In this document: piece by piece, positions 39,558-49,265 of the stretch | Numbering within the stretch: position 1 is the stretch's first letter | Layout: every line of letters begins with the position of its first letter | NCBI RefSeq assembly: GCF_001293465.1 | Contig: NZ_JSYZ01000007.1 | Span: forward strand, 62,001-126,000 | Source: Pseudomonas asplenii | GTDB taxonomy: Bacteria > Pseudomonadota > Gammaproteobacteria > Pseudomonadales > Pseudomonadaceae | DNA length: 64,000 nt | Direction: 5' to 3' | Program-made: the position numbers and the translations under genes | The notes under the pieces: generated by a model | What the model was told of the DNA's origin: nothing | Databases searched by the model: none | The model's input: only the letters and a program-made list of their open reading frames with translations

Positions 39558-41660
39558 ATGACCCAACAGCATACGGTCGAGGTGCTGCTGCGCCCGGCCG
39601 TGGAGTTGTACACCGTCGCCGTCTGCGCCGGCTGCATCGGGCTGTGCCTGTTCGCGCCCTGGGTACTTGGCCTGACACCGCTGTTCGGTGCACTGACGGC
39701 ACTGGGTTATCTGCTGCTGGGCTGGATACGTTTGCGCCAGGCACTGATGGTACTGCGCTTTCGCCGCAATATCCGGCGCCTGCCGCGCTATGTCATTACC
39801 AGCCAGCGCATCCCGGTCAGTCACCAGCGGCTGTTCGTCGGTGCGGGTTTCAAATGGGAGCAACGGCATACCCAGCGCCTGATGCAGACCTACCGCCCGG
39901 AATTCCGTCGCTATGTCGAGCCTTCGCCGCTGTTCCTGCAGGCCCGCCGACTGGAACGACGCCTGGAACAGGCGCGTTTGCCCCTGAGCCTGCTGCCTCG
40001 CCTCACCGCCTGGGACAGTCCGTTGAACCCGGTACGGCCGCTGCCACCGGTAGGCGGCTCGCCCCGCCTGCATGGCGTGGAGCCCGATGAAGTCGAGGTG
40101 TCACTGCCCCTCGGCGAACGCGTCGGCCACAGCCTGGTGCTGGGCACCACCCGGGTCGGCAAGACTCGCCTGGCCGAGCTGTTCATCACCCAGGACATTC
40201 GCCGGGTCAAACGCATCGAGGGGCGCACGGAATTCGAACCGGTGATCGTCTTCGACCCCAAGGGCGATGCCGACCTGCTCAAACGCATGTACGTGGAAGC
40301 GCGCCGCGCCGGACGCGACAAGGAATTCCATGTGTTCCACCTCGGCTGGCCGGATATTTCAGCCCGCTACAATGCCGTCGGCCGCTTCGACCGGATCTCC
40401 GAGGTGGCCAGCCGGATCTCCGGGCAACTGTCCGGCGAAGGCAGCAGCGCCGCGTTCCGCGAGTTCGCCTGGCGCTTCGTCAATATCATCGCCCGGGCCC
40501 TGGTGGAGTTGGGCAGCCGCCCGGACTACCTGAAGATCCAGCAGCACGTGATCAATATCGATGCCTTGTTCATCGACTACAGCCACCACTACTTCGCCCG
40601 TCATGACCCGGATGCCTGGGAGTTGATCGCCGGCCTCGAAGGCAAGCTCAACGAAAAGACCACCCCGCACAACATGCGCGGCCGCCAGCCACGGGTCACG
40701 GCCATCGACCAGTACCTGTCGCGCACCCGGGTCGCCGACCCGGTGATGGACGGCCTGCGCTCCGCCGTACGCTACGACAAGACCTACTTCGACAAGATCG
40801 TCGCCTCGCTGCTGCCGCTGCTGGAAAAACTCACCACCGGACGCATGGCCGAACTGATCTCGCCGGACTACGGCGCCCTCGACGATCCGCGGCCGATCTT
40901 CGACTGGATGCAGGTGATCCGCAAGCGCGCAGTGGTGTATGTCGGGCTCGATGCGCTGTCCGACCCGGAGGTCGCCGCGGCGGTGGGCAACTCGATGTTC
41001 GCCGACCTGGTCTCGGTGGCCGGGCATATCTACAAGTTCGGCGTCGACGACGGCCTGCCCCACGCCGACCGCGAACAGAAGATCCCGATCAACCTGCACG
41101 CCGACGAATTCAACGAACTGATGGGCGAGGAGTTCATCCCGATGATCAACAAGGGCGGCGGCGCCGGCATCCAGGTCACCGCCTACACCCAGACCCTCAG
41201 CGACATCGAGGCCCGGCTCGGCAACCGTGCCAAGGCCGGCCAGGTGGTCGGCAACTTCAACAATCTGTTCATGCTGCGGGTACGCGAGACCGCCACGGCG
41301 GAACTGCTGACCCGACAATTGCCCAAGGTCGATGTGTACTCGACCACCCTGGTCAGCGGTGCCACCGACAGCTCGGATGCGTCGGGCAGCACCGACTTCA
41401 CCAGCAACACCCAGGACCGGGTCAGTTCGACCTGCGTGCCGCTGATCGAGCCGGCCCACGTCGTCAGCCTGCCCAAGGGCCAGGCCTTCGCCCTGATCGA
41501 GGGCGCCAACCTGTGGAAGGTCCGCATGCCCCTGCCCGCCCCCGATCCGGACGAGAGCATGCCCAGGGACCTGCAGGCCCTGGCCGCCCACATGCGCAGG
41601 CGCTACGCCGACGGCGGTGGCGAATGGTGGAGCGCCTCGACGGCGCCCGGCTCGTCCTGA
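39558..41660 (+). CDS. Orphan TraD-type conjugative coupling protein (T4CP)
   Basis: A 700-residue membrane ATPase of the kind encoded by integrative conjugative elements of the ICEclc/pKLC102 class. Two membrane helices lie at about 18-60. Walker A is GTTRVGKT (residues 196-203), and a second motif [14 protein letters not shown] follows. Walker B is [11 protein letters not shown] with Asp516/Glu517, and [20 protein letters not shown] is a coupling-protein block. Such proteins pass relaxase-bound DNA to a type IV secretion channel. No relaxase, VirB-like, integrase or attachment repeat is nearby, yet the frame is complete and uses host-like codons. It is a remnant or a domesticated gene. Confidence 0.88.
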   Translation: MTQQHTVEVLLRPAVELYTVAVCAGCIGLCLFAPWVLGLTPLFGALTALGYLLLGWIRLRQALMVLRFRRNIRRLPRYVITSQRIPVSHQRLFVGAGFKWEQRHTQRLMQTYRPEFRRYVEPSPLFLQARRLERRLEQARLPLSLLPRLTAWDSPLNPVRPLPPVGGSPRLHGVEPDEVEVSLPLGERVGHSLVLGTTRVGKTRLAELFITQDIRRVKRIEGRTEFEPVIVFDPKGDADLLKRMYVEARRAGRDKEFHVFHLGWPDISARYNAVGRFDRISEVASRISGQLSGEGSSAAFREFAWRFVNIIARALVELGSRPDYLKIQQHVINIDALFIDYSHHYFARHDPDAWELIAGLEGKLNEKTTPHNMRGRQPRVTAIDQYLSRTRVADPVMDGLRSAVRYDKTYFDKIVASLLPLLEKLTTGRMAELISPDYGALDDPRPIFDWMQVIRKRAVVYVGLDALSDPEVAAAVGNSMFADLVSVAGHIYKFGVDDGLPHADREQKIPINLHADEFNELMGEEFIPMINKGGGAGIQVTAYTQTLSDIEARLGNRAKAGQVVGNFNNLFMLRVRETATAELLTRQLPKVDVYSTTLVSGATDSSDASGSTDFTSNTQDRVSSTCVPLIEPAHVVSLPKGQAFALIEGANLWKVRMPLPAPDPDESMPRDLQALAAHMRRRYADGGGEWWSASTAPGSS

Positions 41661-41727
41661 GCGATGTCGCAGAGTGCGCGACGTACAGCCTGCGAATACC
41701 CCTGCGACAGCAGTTGATCCAACCCTG

Positions 41728-43134
41728 TCAGGCATCGCTCAGCAGGCTGGCCTTTTCCGGCTGCCCATGCTGACGGGCCGTCACCAACCCGATAAAGGAA
41801 ATCGCCAACGCCAGGACGATGGTCGAGGTCACTTCCGTGCGGTGCTCGGGCGTTGCCATCATTACCCCCAGTGCCGCGCAGATGAAGGCGATCACCAGGT
41901 AGGTCAGCCACGGGAACAGCCACATGTGAAAGGCCAGCTCGATGTTCTGCCGCTGCAGGCGCCGACGCATGCGCAACTGCGAGATCGCGATCACCAGGTA
42001 CACCAGCAGCGCGATTGCACCGGAACTGGCCAGCAGGAAATCGAACAGGCCAGCCGGGGCGAAGTAGCTGAACAGGGTCACGCCGGCACCGAGCACACTG
42101 CTGGCGATCACCGCCGCACGCGGCACACCGGCCGACGAGGTTCGCTTGAGTGGCCGGGGCGCATCACCGCGCTTGCCCAGCGAGAACAGCATGCGCGAGG
42201 CGATATAGATCGACGAGTTCATGCAACTGGCCACGGCGATCAGCACCACCGCATCCACCATGAACTTGGCGTGGGGAATGTTCATCAGTTCCAGTGCCCG
42301 CTGGTAGGAGCCCACCGTCGTCAGTTGCGGATCGTTCCAGGGCACCACGGAGATGACCACGAAGATCGACAGCAGGTAGAACACGCCGATCCGCCAGATC
42401 ACCGAACGGGTCGCCTTGGCGATGTTGCGCGACGGATCGTTGGATTCGGCTGCGGCGATGGTCACCGCCTCGGTACCGATGAAACTGAACATGATGGTGA
42501 TGAATGCACCGACCACCGCCGACAGGCCATTGGGCGCAAAACCACCGTGCTCGGCCATGAGCCGGCTCAGGCCGCTGGCCTCGCGCTCGGGAACCCAGCC
42601 CATCAGCACGGCGAAACCGACGCCGATGAAACCGATGATCGCCACGACCTTGGCCATGGCGAACCAGAATTCGAACTCGCCGTACTTGGACACGCTGAAC
42701 AGGTTGGTCACCACCAGCAGCACGATCGACAGCAGGGCGAACAGCCAGGCATCGATCCCCGGGAACCACTGGTTGAGCACATGTCCGGCGGCCAGGGCCT
42801 CGATCGGGATCACCAGCACCCAGAACCACCAGTAGAGCCAGCCGATGGTGAAGCCGGCCCAGCGGCCGATGGCCTGGTCGGCGTAGGTGGAGAAGGAACC
42901 GGTGTCGGGATTGGCGACGGCCATTTCGCCGAGCATGCGCATCACCAGCACCACCAGCAGCCCGGAAAACAGATAGGCCAACAGCACGGCGGGACCGGCC
43001 GCGGCAATGGCATGCCCCGAACCGACGAACAGGCCTGCACCGATGATCCCTGCGATAGACAGCATCGTGACATGGCGCGGCTTGAAGCCCTGCGCCAATT
43101 GGCCGTTGGAATCCTTGGGGTTCAGGCTATGCAT
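41728..43134 (-). CDS. gabP: APC-family amino acid permease, GabP-like
   Basis: A 468-residue amino acid/polyamine/organocation carrier with twelve helices. The first helix carries SIAGIIGAGLFVGSGHAIAA, with the Gly-rich unwound substrate site. EMAVANPDTGSFSTYADQAI and SFIGTEAVTIAAAESNDPSR are strongly like Pseudomonas/E. coli GabP for 4-aminobutyrate. GGGAAG precedes the ATG. No gabD/gabT lie adjacent, so GABA is the likely but unproven substrate. Confidence 0.85.
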   Translation of the reverse strand: MHSLNPKDSNGQLAQGFKPRHVTMLSIAGIIGAGLFVGSGHAIAAAGPAVLLAYLFSGLLVVLVMRMLGEMAVANPDTGSFSTYADQAIGRWAGFTIGWLYWWFWVLVIPIEALAAGHVLNQWFPGIDAWLFALLSIVLLVVTNLFSVSKYGEFEFWFAMAKVVAIIGFIGVGFAVLMGWVPEREASGLSRLMAEHGGFAPNGLSAVVGAFITIMFSFIGTEAVTIAAAESNDPSRNIAKATRSVIWRIGVFYLLSIFVVISVVPWNDPQLTTVGSYQRALELMNIPHAKFMVDAVVLIAVASCMNSSIYIASRMLFSLGKRGDAPRPLKRTSSAGVPRAAVIASSVLGAGVTLFSYFAPAGLFDFLLASSGAIALLVYLVIAISQLRMRRRLQRQNIELAFHMWLFPWLTYLVIAFICAALGVMMATPEHRTEVTSTIVLALAISFIGLVTARQHGQPEKASLLSDA

Positions 43135-43333
43135 TGTTTTTCTTCCCTAAAGCGTCGCAACGAGACGGCACGCCACTTTACGGACTTTGAGCGACAGGCA
43201 AATGTCCTGAGCACGTCGCTCATCGAACTGATTTCGACATGGAACGATCGTGCCTGGAGCCGGCGATCCGGCGTCCGGATTCATTCACGAACGGGGTCAG
43301 CGGAAACATCCCGAGCCATTGATTCGGCCGCCC

Positions 43334-43370
43334 GCCAGAGCCGGATCCTGTAGCCTCCAGAGGCTCTGGC
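43334..43370. repeat. Inverted repeat between gabP and msrA
   Basis: Exact 9-base arms GCCAGAGCC (43334-43342) and GGCTCTGGC (43362-43370) with a 19-base loop. It lies after the msrA stop on the minus strand and upstream of the gabP start. No T-run follows on either side, so it is not a standard intrinsic terminator; it may be a regulatory or attenuating hairpin. Confidence 0.4.
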
Positions 43371-43398
43371 AGCAGGAGCAGCAACAGCTGCAAAAGGT

Positions 43399-43857
43399 TC
43401 AGGCGTGGCTGATCGAGCAGGCCGTCAGACCGTTTCTCTCCAGATAACGCTGCTGGTCCTCTGCCGCCAGCTCGAACGTTCCCAGCGGCACGACGACCGT
43501 GGCGATGGCCCGGTTGAACCGCCTCGAAGCCTCGAGTTCCGCCCGTGCCAATTCGGCAATGGCCGCCTGCTGCGGCGAGTGGACAAAGATCGCCGAACGA
43601 TATTTCACCCCGATATTATCGCCCTGACGGTCCCGCGACGTCGGGTCATGCAGCCCCCAGAACGCCTCGACCAGCGCCGGATAGTCGATGACGCCAGGAT
43701 CGAAATCGACCTGAACCACCTCGATCAGCGGCTCGCTGCGACCCGCTTGCGCCGCGTAGCCGACCCGGCTGTCCACCACTCCGTGCAGCTCGCGCAAGGC
43801 CGCTTCGGCACCCCAGAAACAGCCCGCGCCGAAGGTGGCCTGTTGTAACCCGCTCAT
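43399..43857 (-). CDS. msrA: Peptide methionine sulfoxide reductase A, short form
   Basis: A 152-residue enzyme reducing methionine-S-sulfoxide, free or in protein. The catalytic motif GCFWGAE (Cys13) is at the very N-terminus and the GVVDSRVGYA and DPTSRDRQGDN IGVKYRS blocks follow. It is a short MsrA without an N-terminal extension and without the usual C-terminal resolving-Cys tail, although a Cys near the end (LTACSISHA) could resolve the sulfenic acid. Its ATG overlaps the methyltransferase stop (ATGA), tying it to the methionine-related operon. Confidence 0.92.
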   Translation of the reverse strand: MSGLQQATFGAGCFWGAEAALRELHGVVDSRVGYAAQAGRSEPLIEVVQVDFDPGVIDYPALVEAFWGLHDPTSRDRQGDNIGVKYRSAIFVHSPQQAAIAELARAELEASRRFNRAIATVVVPLGTFELAAEDQQRYLERNGLTACSISHA

Positions 43858-44765
43858 GAGCTCACCTCCCCTGCTTGCAAGTGCTCGTTCAATTGCCGGA
43901 TGTGCTCCGGGCCGATACCGCAGCAGCCACCGACGATCAGCGCGCCTTCATCGACCCAGCGCTGCGCCCATTGCAGGTAGGCCGCCGGGCCCAGGTCGGC
44001 ACGAATATCGAGCAGGGTGTCGTTGGCCTGGGCGTCTTCGCTGACCGGCGCAAACGCGTTGGCATAGACCCCCAGTTGCAGTTCGCCGGCCTGCGCCGCG
44101 AGTGCCTGTCGCGCGCTGATCAACGCCGGGCCCATGCTCTCGGGCTGGCTGCAGTTGAACAGCAGCGCACTGGCACCCAGTTCCAGCGCCACCTGCGCCG
44201 CCTGCTCGATGCTTTCGCCGGAGCGCAGGCGCGGTACATCGTCTGGCAAGGCGTCCACCAGGGTGAAAGACAGCCACAGCGGCTTGTCGTCACGGCCCAG
44301 CGCCTCGCGTACCGCCCGGGCCTCGGCCAGGGAACTCTGGGTTTCCGCCAGCCACAGGTCGACATGCGGGCCCAGGCCGGCAATCAGCTCACGGTGAATG
44401 GCCAGCGAACGCTGGTGGTCGAACAGATCCGGCCGATAGGAACCCAGCGCCGGGGGCAGCGAACCGGCCACCCGCACATCGGTCCCCTCGGCCGCCTCCC
44501 GCGCCAGTCGGCCGGACAGCGCCGCCAGCCCACGGCCATCGCTGGCGAAACGCGCCTCACCGATATGAAACGGCACCACCGCGTAGCTGTTGCTGGTGAT
44601 CACCCGGGCACCGGCCTCGATAAAGGCGCGGTGTACCCGGGTCACATGCTCCGGGCCCTGCAACAGCGCCAGCGCCGACCACTCCGGCTGCCGGAACGGC
44701 GCTCCGATACGCTTGAGTTCGCGCCCCATGCCGCCGTCGAGCAGCGTCAATGCGCGCCGGCTCAT
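43854..44765 (-). CDS. Homocysteine S-methyltransferase family protein
   Basis: A 303-residue zinc-dependent methyltransferase of the MmuM/BHMT type, which moves a methyl group from S-methylmethionine, betaine or a similar donor to homocysteine to make methionine. The zinc cysteines are Cys205 in LLFNCSQPE and Cys281-Cys282 in VGGCCGIGP. The N-terminal LLDGGMGRELKRIGAPF is typical. The ATG at 44765 overlaps the binding-protein stop by 4 bases, and its own stop overlaps msrA. Joint operon with an OpuAC-type transporter suggests the methyl donor is imported. Confidence 0.9.
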   Translation of the reverse strand: MSRRALTLLDGGMGRELKRIGAPFRQPEWSALALLQGPEHVTRVHRAFIEAGARVITSNSYAVVPFHIGEARFASDGRGLAALSGRLAREAAEGTDVRVAGSLPPALGSYRPDLFDHQRSLAIHRELIAGLGPHVDLWLAETQSSLAEARAVREALGRDDKPLWLSFTLVDALPDDVPRLRSGESIEQAAQVALELGASALLFNCSQPESMGPALISARQALAAQAGELQLGVYANAFAPVSEDAQANDTLLDIRADLGPAAYLQWAQRWVDEGALIVGGCCGIGPEHIRQLNEHLQAGEVSS

Positions 44766-45808
44766 TGCGCCGCCACCTTGTCGCCAGCAGCCTGCAGCCA
44801 CTGGTTGACGGTCGCCGGGTTGGCCGCGACCCAGGCCTTGGCGGCCTTTTCGGCCGGTTGCTTTTCACGCTCGATCTTCAGGATCAGTTCGTTCAGCGAG
44901 GTCGGGTCGATGCTCACGTTCTCGAGGAACGCGGCGATACGCGGCGCGCGCTGGCGCAGGCTGGCGGATGCGAGAATGTGCACCTTGGCATCCGGATAGG
45001 CGCAGGTGATGCTGCTCTTGTTCAGCCAGTCGGTATCGACGGTCGGGCTGATGAACTTCCAGCAGCCGTCGGCCTTGTACAGCGGGTCGCCCTTCTTGTT
45101 GTCCTGGGCGTAGCCGTCGAACGGCGGCTCATCCAGGCGACGCAGGTCATAGGCGGAGAAGATCCAGTCCGGGGTGTAGGCATAAAACACCACGCCACGC
45201 CCGGCCTTGTAGGCGGCATCCAGGCGCGCGTAGGTGACCGCGGCCTCGGTGGAGACCGACTCGAAGTTCCTGGCGAAGCCGAAGTCCTTGGCCTTGATCT
45301 CGCCGATGTAGGTCGACTCCCAGCCGGCCGGCCCCACCAGCAGTTGCGCCTGGCCACCGCCGGGCGGCGCGAACAGCTGGGCCACCTCGGGTTTGCGCAG
45401 GTCATAGACCGACTTCACACCGTACTTGTCCTGGATGTAGCCGGGAATGTAGAAGCCCTGCACACCAAGGTAAGGCTGCTTGTTGGGGACCAGCGAACGG
45501 GTACCGCCGGTGACGTACCTGGCCCATGCCGCCGACTGGTTCGGCAGCCAGATGTCGGTGAGCACGTCGACCGAACCATCGCCCTTGGCCGCGGCGGCGA
45601 ACAGCACCGGCACGTCACCGGCCAGATAGGAGACATCGCCGTCGAGCCGGGAACTGATAATGTCGCCGAGGATGTACTGGATGGCGACGGCGCCGGTCCA
45701 GTTCTGCTCGCCGATGACGATCTTGTCCTTGGCCAGTGCTGCCGTGGCCGGCAGCAAGGCCCCCAGCAGAGCGGCGCCGGCCAGGGCGCGGGAGAGGAAC
45801 TTGGGCAT
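44762..45808 (-). CDS. Periplasmic binding protein of glycine betaine/OpuAC type
   Basis: A 348-residue exported binding protein with a signal peptide (LAGAALLGALLPATAALA-KD). The mature start KIVIGEQNWTGAVAIQYILG is characteristic of OpuAC/ProX-like proteins for quaternary amines and sulfonium compounds, and Trp/Tyr-rich stretches (FYAYTPDWIFSAYDL) could form the aromatic cage for a methylated cation. AGGAG lies upstream of the ATG. It starts 8 bases after the transporter gene and is translationally coupled to the methyltransferase. Confidence 0.87.
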   Translation of the reverse strand: MPKFLSRALAGAALLGALLPATAALAKDKIVIGEQNWTGAVAIQYILGDIISSRLDGDVSYLAGDVPVLFAAAAKGDGSVDVLTDIWLPNQSAAWARYVTGGTRSLVPNKQPYLGVQGFYIPGYIQDKYGVKSVYDLRKPEVAQLFAPPGGGQAQLLVGPAGWESTYIGEIKAKDFGFARNFESVSTEAAVTYARLDAAYKAGRGVVFYAYTPDWIFSAYDLRRLDEPPFDGYAQDNKKGDPLYKADGCWKFISPTVDTDWLNKSSITCAYPDAKVHILASASLRQRAPRIAAFLENVSIDPTSLNELILKIEREKQPAEKAAKAWVAANPATVNQWLQAAGDKVAAQ

Positions 45809-45816
45809 GAACGGGG

Positions 45817-47874
45817 TTACTCCTGAATGAAACGATGACGTTTGCGAAGGGAAGCCTGGATGATCCGGTCCGGTACCAGGGCACAAAAAACGATGGCGAT
45901 GCCGGCGAGAACGCCCTCACCGCCCTTGATGTTGCGCAGCGCGGTCATGACGTCGTAGCCCAGGCCGCCCGCGCCGATCAGCGCTGCGACGACCACCATC
46001 GACAGGCTCATGACGATGGTCTGGTTGACGCCCAGCAGCAGCGAACCGGCCGCCAGGGGCAACTCGACCCGGGTCAGCGTCTGCCAGGGTGTCGCCCCAT
46101 GGGCCACGGCTGCCTCCACCGCCGCCTTGGGCACCTCCTGGATGCCGAGAGCGGTGAGACGAATCATCGGTGCCAGGGCGAAGACCACCGTGGCGATGAC
46201 CGCAGGCGTCTTGCCCACGGAAAAGAACGCCACCGCCGGAATCAGGTAGACGAAGGTCGGCAGGGTCTGCATGACGTCCAGCCATGGCGTGATCAGGCGC
46301 CGCGCCAGGGGCCGCTTGGCCAGCAGGATGCCGGTGGGAATGCCGATCAGCAGCGACAGCAGCACGGAGGCGCCAACCAGGGCGATGGTCGAGACGGTGT
46401 GTTCCCAGAAGCCGAACAGGCCGATATAGCCCAGAGCCAGGGCACAGGTCAGGGCCAGCGGCGCACCGGCGCTGCGCCAGGCCAGGTAGACCAGCGCCAG
46501 CGCAGGCACCGGCCAGGGGATCCAGCTCAATGCGCCTTCCACGCCCTCGATGACCGAGCGCACCGCGACAATCACCCCGACGAAGGCGCTTTCGAAGGTC
46601 AGTTGGGACCAGCCGATCAACCGGTCGATGCCACCCGCAATCGCCAGCATGCTGTCGCGGTCGGCCGGAAACTGCAGCCAGACACCGGCCGCGGCTGCGG
46701 GCAATGCCCAGGCGTGCGGCGCACGGCCCTGAGCGTGACGGCTCAACCCGGCACTGGCGGCGCGGTTGCCCAGCAGTACGGCCAGGGCAACGGCCACGCC
46801 CACGCTGGAACCGCTGCGCCAACTGCCGCCAAGCAATGCCAACGATGCCAGTTCGATCAGCAGTGCCAGCCAGAACAGCCCATTGCGTCCGACCGCGGCC
46901 AACGCAGCCGGGCCCAGCAGCCAGGAAGTGAGGCCCGTCTTGCCCGATACGGTCTGCGTCACGTGCGCCGGTGCTGCGTCCTCTGGCGCGCCGGGCACCG
47001 CCAACGGCGCGGCAGCGCGCGGCCGCTCATCGAAGAAGTCCGCCACGCCGGCATCCGCCGGGTGTTCGAGCAGTTCCTGCGGCGTGCCGACCTGGATCAG
47101 CTCGCCAGCGCGCAACACGGCAATGCGATCGGCCAGGCGCAGGGCCTCGCCCGGGTCATGGGTGACCAGCAAGGTGGTGATGCCGCGCTCACGTACCAGT
47201 TGCAGGAAGCGCCCCTGGAGGTCGCGGCGGATGGTCGGGTCCAGGGCGCTGAACGGCTCATCCATCAGCAGGATGTCGGGCTCGGTCACCAACGCCCGCG
47301 CCAGTCCGACCCGTTGCTGCATACCGCCGGACAGCTCATGGGGAAAATGCTCGCCCCACTCCGCCAGCCCCACCGCCTGCAATTGTCGCTGTGCCGCAGC
47401 CAGCCGGGCGGCCTCCGGCTCGCCGCGCAGTTCGAGGGGCAGGGCCACGTTGTCACGCACGCTGCGATGGGGCAACAGGCCGAAATGCTGGAACACCATG
47501 CCGATGCGCTGCGAGCGCAACTCGCGCAGCGCCTGGGCCGACAGGCTGCCCAGGGCCGTGCCCTCGATCAGCACCTCGCCGCTGCTCGGTTCGATCAACC
47601 GGTTGACGTGGCGCAACAGTGTCGACTTGCCGCTGCCCGATGTACCCATCAGGCACAGCACTTCGCCGCGCCGTACCGCCAGGCTCACGTGCTCCACGGC
47701 ATTGTTCGAGGTGTGCCGCCCATTGCCGGCATAGCACTTGGTCACGCCGCGGAACTCCAACGCGATATCGCAGGCCGAGGACGGCAGCGGGGAGAGGGTT
47801 GGCGCGTGGGAAGGCACCGGCACGGCGGCACTCTCCCGGCCCCTGGCAATCAGTTGGTATTCACTAGCGCTCAC
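45817..47874 (-). CDS. Fused ABC ATPase-permease of the ProV/ProW (OpuA) type
   Basis: A 685-residue fusion. Residues about 38-285 are an ATPase with Walker A GTSGSGKST (77-85), signature LSGGMQQR and Walker B DILLMDEPFSALD. Residues about 320-680 are a membrane domain with about nine or ten helices. It includes the EAA loop EAAVAHGATPWQTLTRVELP of glycine-betaine permeases. ProV and ProW are normally separate, so the fusion is notable. The start is a GTG at 47874 behind AGGGG; an upstream ATG is out of frame. The region just upstream can fold into a hairpin overlapping the ribosome site. Confidence 0.87.
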   Translation of the reverse strand: MSASEYQLIARGRESAAVPVPSHAPTLSPLPSSACDIALEFRGVTKCYAGNGRHTSNNAVEHVSLAVRRGEVLCLMGTSGSGKSTLLRHVNRLIEPSSGEVLIEGTALGSLSAQALRELRSQRIGMVFQHFGLLPHRSVRDNVALPLELRGEPEAARLAAAQRQLQAVGLAEWGEHFPHELSGGMQQRVGLARALVTEPDILLMDEPFSALDPTIRRDLQGRFLQLVRERGITTLLVTHDPGEALRLADRIAVLRAGELIQVGTPQELLEHPADAGVADFFDERPRAAAPLAVPGAPEDAAPAHVTQTVSGKTGLTSWLLGPAALAAVGRNGLFWLALLIELASLALLGGSWRSGSSVGVAVALAVLLGNRAASAGLSRHAQGRAPHAWALPAAAAGVWLQFPADRDSMLAIAGGIDRLIGWSQLTFESAFVGVIVAVRSVIEGVEGALSWIPWPVPALALVYLAWRSAGAPLALTCALALGYIGLFGFWEHTVSTIALVGASVLLSLLIGIPTGILLAKRPLARRLITPWLDVMQTLPTFVYLIPAVAFFSVGKTPAVIATVVFALAPMIRLTALGIQEVPKAAVEAAVAHGATPWQTLTRVELPLAAGSLLLGVNQTIVMSLSMVVVAALIGAGGLGYDVMTALRNIKGGEGVLAGIAIVFCALVPDRIIQASLRKRHRFIQE

Positions 47875-47881
47875 GTGTGCC

Positions 47882-47905
47882 CCTGGAATTCATGAACTTT
47901 CCAGG
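47882..47905 (-). promoter_or_regulatory. Hairpin overlapping the ribosome site of the fused transporter
   Basis: On the minus strand CCTGGAA-AGTTCATGAA-TTCCAGG forms a 7-base-pair stem with a 10-base loop, ending 7 bases before the GTG start. The right arm merges with the AGGGG ribosome site, so folding would hide part of it. The loop holds the palindrome TTCATGAA. It could be a translational switch or a protein operator. Confidence 0.45.
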
Positions 47906-47937
47906 TGTACATGGCAGACTTCATGCCAACCATAAAA

Positions 47938-47954
47938 TCATTGAAATACAATGA
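47938..47954. promoter_or_regulatory. Inverted repeat upstream of the transporter operon
   Basis: TCATTG-AAATA-CAATGA, exact 6-base arms with a 5-base AT-rich spacer, in the AT-richest part of the intergenic region between the alcohol dehydrogenase end and the transporter start. It is a plausible operator for the operon; no candidate regulator gene is adjacent. Confidence 0.35.
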
Positions 47955-48050
47955 CTTGCCAACATATCAGCGCAACGCGCCTGCTGCTAAACCAGCATCG
48001 CTGCCCACCAACTGTTGGCTGGCGAACAGCGTTTGCACTTCAGTCGGCGA

Positions 48051-49106
48051 TCAGCGCTGCGGGTTCAGGGTGGCGTTGTCGATGACGAAACGGTACTTCA
48101 CCTCGCCCTTGAGCATGCGCTCGTAGGCATCGTTGATCTCGTCGGCGCGGATCAGTTCGATGTCGGCGGTAATCCCGTGTTCGGCGCAGAAATCCAGCAT
48201 TTCCTGGGTTTCGGGGATGCCGCCGATCATCGAGCCGGCAATGGTGCGACGCTTCATGATCATGTTGAACACGTTGGGCGACGGATGCGGCGAAGCCGGT
48301 GCGCCGACCAGCGACAGGGCACCGTCACGCTTGAGCAGGACCAGGAACGCATCGAGGTCGTGCGGGGCAGCCACCGTGTTGAGGATCAGGTCGAAGCTCT
48401 TGGCATGGGCGGCCATCTCGTGGGCATCACGCGACACCACCACTTCATCCGCGCCCAGCGCCTGGGCGGCCTCGCGCTTGGAGGCCGAGGTGGTGAAGGC
48501 CACCACGTGCGCGCCCATGGCGTGGGCCAGCTTGATACCCATGTGCCCCAGGCCACCGATACCGACCACACCGATCTTCTTGCCGGGCCCGGCATTCCAG
48601 TGCCGCAACGGCGAATAGGTGGTGATGCCGGCACACAGCAGCGGCGCAACAGCGGCCAACTGGTTTTCCGGGTGAGCGATGCGCAGGACATAACGTTCAT
48701 GCACGACGATTTTTTCCGAGTAGCCGCCCTGGGTCCAGCCCGGGGCATCGGGCGTCGGGAAGTTGTAGGTGCCGATCATCCCGTCGCAATAGTTCTCCAG
48801 GCCCTCGTCGCAGTCGGCGCAATGCCTGCAACTGTCGACGATGCAGCCGACCCCGACCAGGTCGCCGGCCTTGAAGCCGCTGACGTGGGCGCCGACCGCA
48901 CTGACGCGACCGACGATTTCGTGGCCGGGTACGCAGGGATAACGGGTACCCTCCCACTCGGAACGCACCTGGTGCAGGTCGGAATGGCAGACGCCGCAGA
49001 AGGCGATGTCGATCTGGACATCGTGGGCACCGGGCGCACGACGGGTGATCTGCAGGGATTGGAGTGGTTTATCGCCCGCATGGGCACCATAGGCATGCAC
49101 TTGCAT
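48051..49106 (-). CDS. Zinc-dependent alcohol dehydrogenase, cinnamyl-alcohol type
   Basis: A 351-residue MDR enzyme, NADP(H)-dependent aldehyde reductase/alcohol dehydrogenase (YahK/AdhC-like). Catalytic zinc ligands are in CGVCHSDLHQ and PGHEIVGRV; the structural-zinc cysteines are in CRHCADCDEGLENYC. The nucleotide-binding motif is GIGGLGHMGIKLAHAMG. GAGGAAAATTCCG precedes the ATG at 49106. Broad aldehyde reduction is the usual activity. Single gene. Confidence 0.92.
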   Translation of the reverse strand: MQVHAYGAHAGDKPLQSLQITRRAPGAHDVQIDIAFCGVCHSDLHQVRSEWEGTRYPCVPGHEIVGRVSAVGAHVSGFKAGDLVGVGCIVDSCRHCADCDEGLENYCDGMIGTYNFPTPDAPGWTQGGYSEKIVVHERYVLRIAHPENQLAAVAPLLCAGITTYSPLRHWNAGPGKKIGVVGIGGLGHMGIKLAHAMGAHVVAFTTSASKREAAQALGADEVVVSRDAHEMAAHAKSFDLILNTVAAPHDLDAFLVLLKRDGALSLVGAPASPHPSPNVFNMIMKRRTIAGSMIGGIPETQEMLDFCAEHGITADIELIRADEINDAYERMLKGEVKYRFVIDNATLNPQR

Positions 49107-49265
49107 CGGAATTTTCCTCTGGCCGTGAATCGAACGGGCGGTTGCACGCGGCAACGACCCGGCTACCCATATTCACAGGGAGGCGGCGGACCGCAGTAGC
49201 GCAATCCGGTCGTATTCTTGCCTGATCCTCTCGATAGCACAGGCAAGACCGGAGAGGACACTGGA

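Noticed and set aside
39380..41727. A whole integrated conjugative element around TraD
   Set aside because: No integrase, relaxase, tRNA or direct repeats seen; only the single coupling gene is present.
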